From assembly GCA_944351345.1 (NCBI GenBank), contig CALVPO010000078.1, forward strand, positions 1 through 6,853: a stretch of 6,853 bases of DNA. Direction: 5' to 3'. Each line of letters starts with the position of its first letter. The stretch's first letter is position 1. Position numbers and translations under genes: made by a program. The notes under the pieces were generated by a model, which did not search any database, had not been told where the DNA came from, and worked only from the letters and a program-made list of their open reading frames with translations. Source of the DNA: an uncultured Bacilli bacterium. GTDB taxonomy: Bacteria; Bacillota_I; Bacilli_A; RF39; UBA660. Shown one piece after another: positions 6,061-6,853 of the stretch.

Positions 6061-6068
6061 AGAGGAAG
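6061..6068 (+). promoter_or_regulatory. smpB ribosome binding site
   Basis: AGAGGAAG precedes ATG 6075 by 6 to 8 nt. It selects this start over the in-frame GTG at 6042, which lacks a Shine-Dalgarno site and sits within the likely promoter. SmpB proteins also typically begin a few residues before the RARYDY-like motif, as with ATG 6075. Confidence 0.8.
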
Positions 6069-6074
6069 ATTAGT

Positions 6075-6506
6075 ATGGAGATATTAAATAGAAGGGCAAG
6101 ATATGATTATAATATAGTTTCTGAGTATGAGGCTGGTATAGTTTTAACTGGTACAGAGATTAAGTCTATTAGAATGGGACGTATGAATATAAAAGATAGT
6201 TATGCTATTGTTAGAAATGAAGAGGTATATTTACTTAATGCTCATATTAGTAGTTATGAGAAGGGAAATATATTTAATCATGATGAGGATAGAACTAGGA
6301 AGTTGCTTCTTAATAAGGAAGAGATAAAAAAAATTAATAATAAACTTTTGTTAGATGGTTATACTTTAGTTCCTCTTAAGGTTTATTTTGTTAGGGGACG
6401 TGCTAAAATACTTCTTGGTTTAGGTAAGGGTAAGAAAAATTATGATAAGAGAGAAGATATTAAGAAGAGGGATATGGAAAGAGAGATTAGATATAATTAT
6501 AGGTAA
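6075..6506 (+). CDS. smpB: SsrA-binding protein SmpB
   Basis: SmpB binds the tRNA-like domain of tmRNA and delivers it to ribosomes stalled on broken mRNA, acting as the decoding-site mimic in trans-translation. The 143-residue product carries the family's conserved blocks: RARYDY at the start, GIVLTGTEIKSIR (about 22-34), INIKDSYA-type segment NIKDSYA (about 39-45), NHDEDRTRKLLLNKEEI (about 68-84), TLVPLKVYF (about 97-105), GRAKILLGLGKGKKNYDKRE (about 108-127) and the basic tail IKKRDMEREIR, which enters the mRNA channel. It is about a dozen residues shorter than the Bacillus and E. coli proteins, with a short C-terminal tail. The family pairs with RNase R, encoded upstream in the same orientation. 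Confidence 0.96.
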   Translation: MEILNRRARYDYNIVSEYEAGIVLTGTEIKSIRMGRMNIKDSYAIVRNEEVYLLNAHISSYEKGNIFNHDEDRTRKLLLNKEEIKKINNKLLLDGYTLVPLKVYFVRGRAKILLGLGKGKKNYDKREDIKKRDMEREIRYNYR

Positions 6507-6527
6507 AGGTAATATTGTATTTAATAT

Positions 6528-6571
6528 AAAGAGATAGATGTTAATTTTAATAGATTTTTCTATCTCTTTTA
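6528..6571 (+). terminator. Rho-independent terminator after smpB
   Basis: AAAGAGATAGA (6528-6538) pairs perfectly with TCTATCTCTTT (6559-6569) over 11 bp around a 20-nt loop, and the T-rich tail TTTTATTTAT overlaps the stem end. It lies 22 nt beyond the smpB stop and closes the rnr-capA-smpB block. Confidence 0.8.

Positions 6572-6853
<282 letters not shown>

Overview
The window looks like chromosome from a very AT-rich, low-GC Gram-positive-type bacterium (Bacillota, near Bacilli or gut Mollicutes-like lineages such as RF39). The reasons are the extreme A+T content, AGGAGG-type ribosome sites, sigma-A promoters, and the order secG ... rnr ... smpB, which is a known Bacillota neighbourhood. 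Trp is encoded by TGG and no in-frame TGA interrupts the conserved genes, so the Mycoplasma code (TGA = Trp) is not in use. The lineage call is inference.

Layout. 1-654 (minus) is the 5' part of a membrane protein with a zinc ribbon, a Lys/Asn-rich linker, one transmembrane helix and a PASTA domain; it runs off the left edge. 906-1063 (minus) holds tRNA-Ala(TGC) and tRNA-Pro(TGG), co-transcribed from a consensus promoter (1077-1105) and ended by a hairpin terminator (about 864-890). From 1198 everything reads plus: secG with its own promoter and terminator; then an unrecognised reading frame (1499-2455) built on two 85-residue tandem repeats and cut by a single in-frame TAA at 1952-1954; then a strong terminator and a new promoter; then rnr (RNase R), a CapA-type membrane-anchored metallophosphatase, and smpB. 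A hairpin terminator closes the smpB transcript.

The last ~285 bases contain no gene I can support. They hold a series of inverted repeats, a hairpin directly followed by 24 T, more T-runs, and a compositionally different final ~45 bases.

How the genes fit together: SecG is a Sec translocon subunit. RNase R and SmpB belong to the trans-translation and RNA-quality-control pathway, SmpB delivering tmRNA to stalled ribosomes and RNase R degrading the faulty mRNA. The tmRNA gene (ssrA), often next to smpB, is not visible here. The CapA-like gene between rnr and smpB and the split repeat protein between secG and rnr are accessory insertions into this conserved block. The most unusual item is the repeat protein: homology continues without a gap across the stop codon, which points to a recent nonsense mutation or to recoding.
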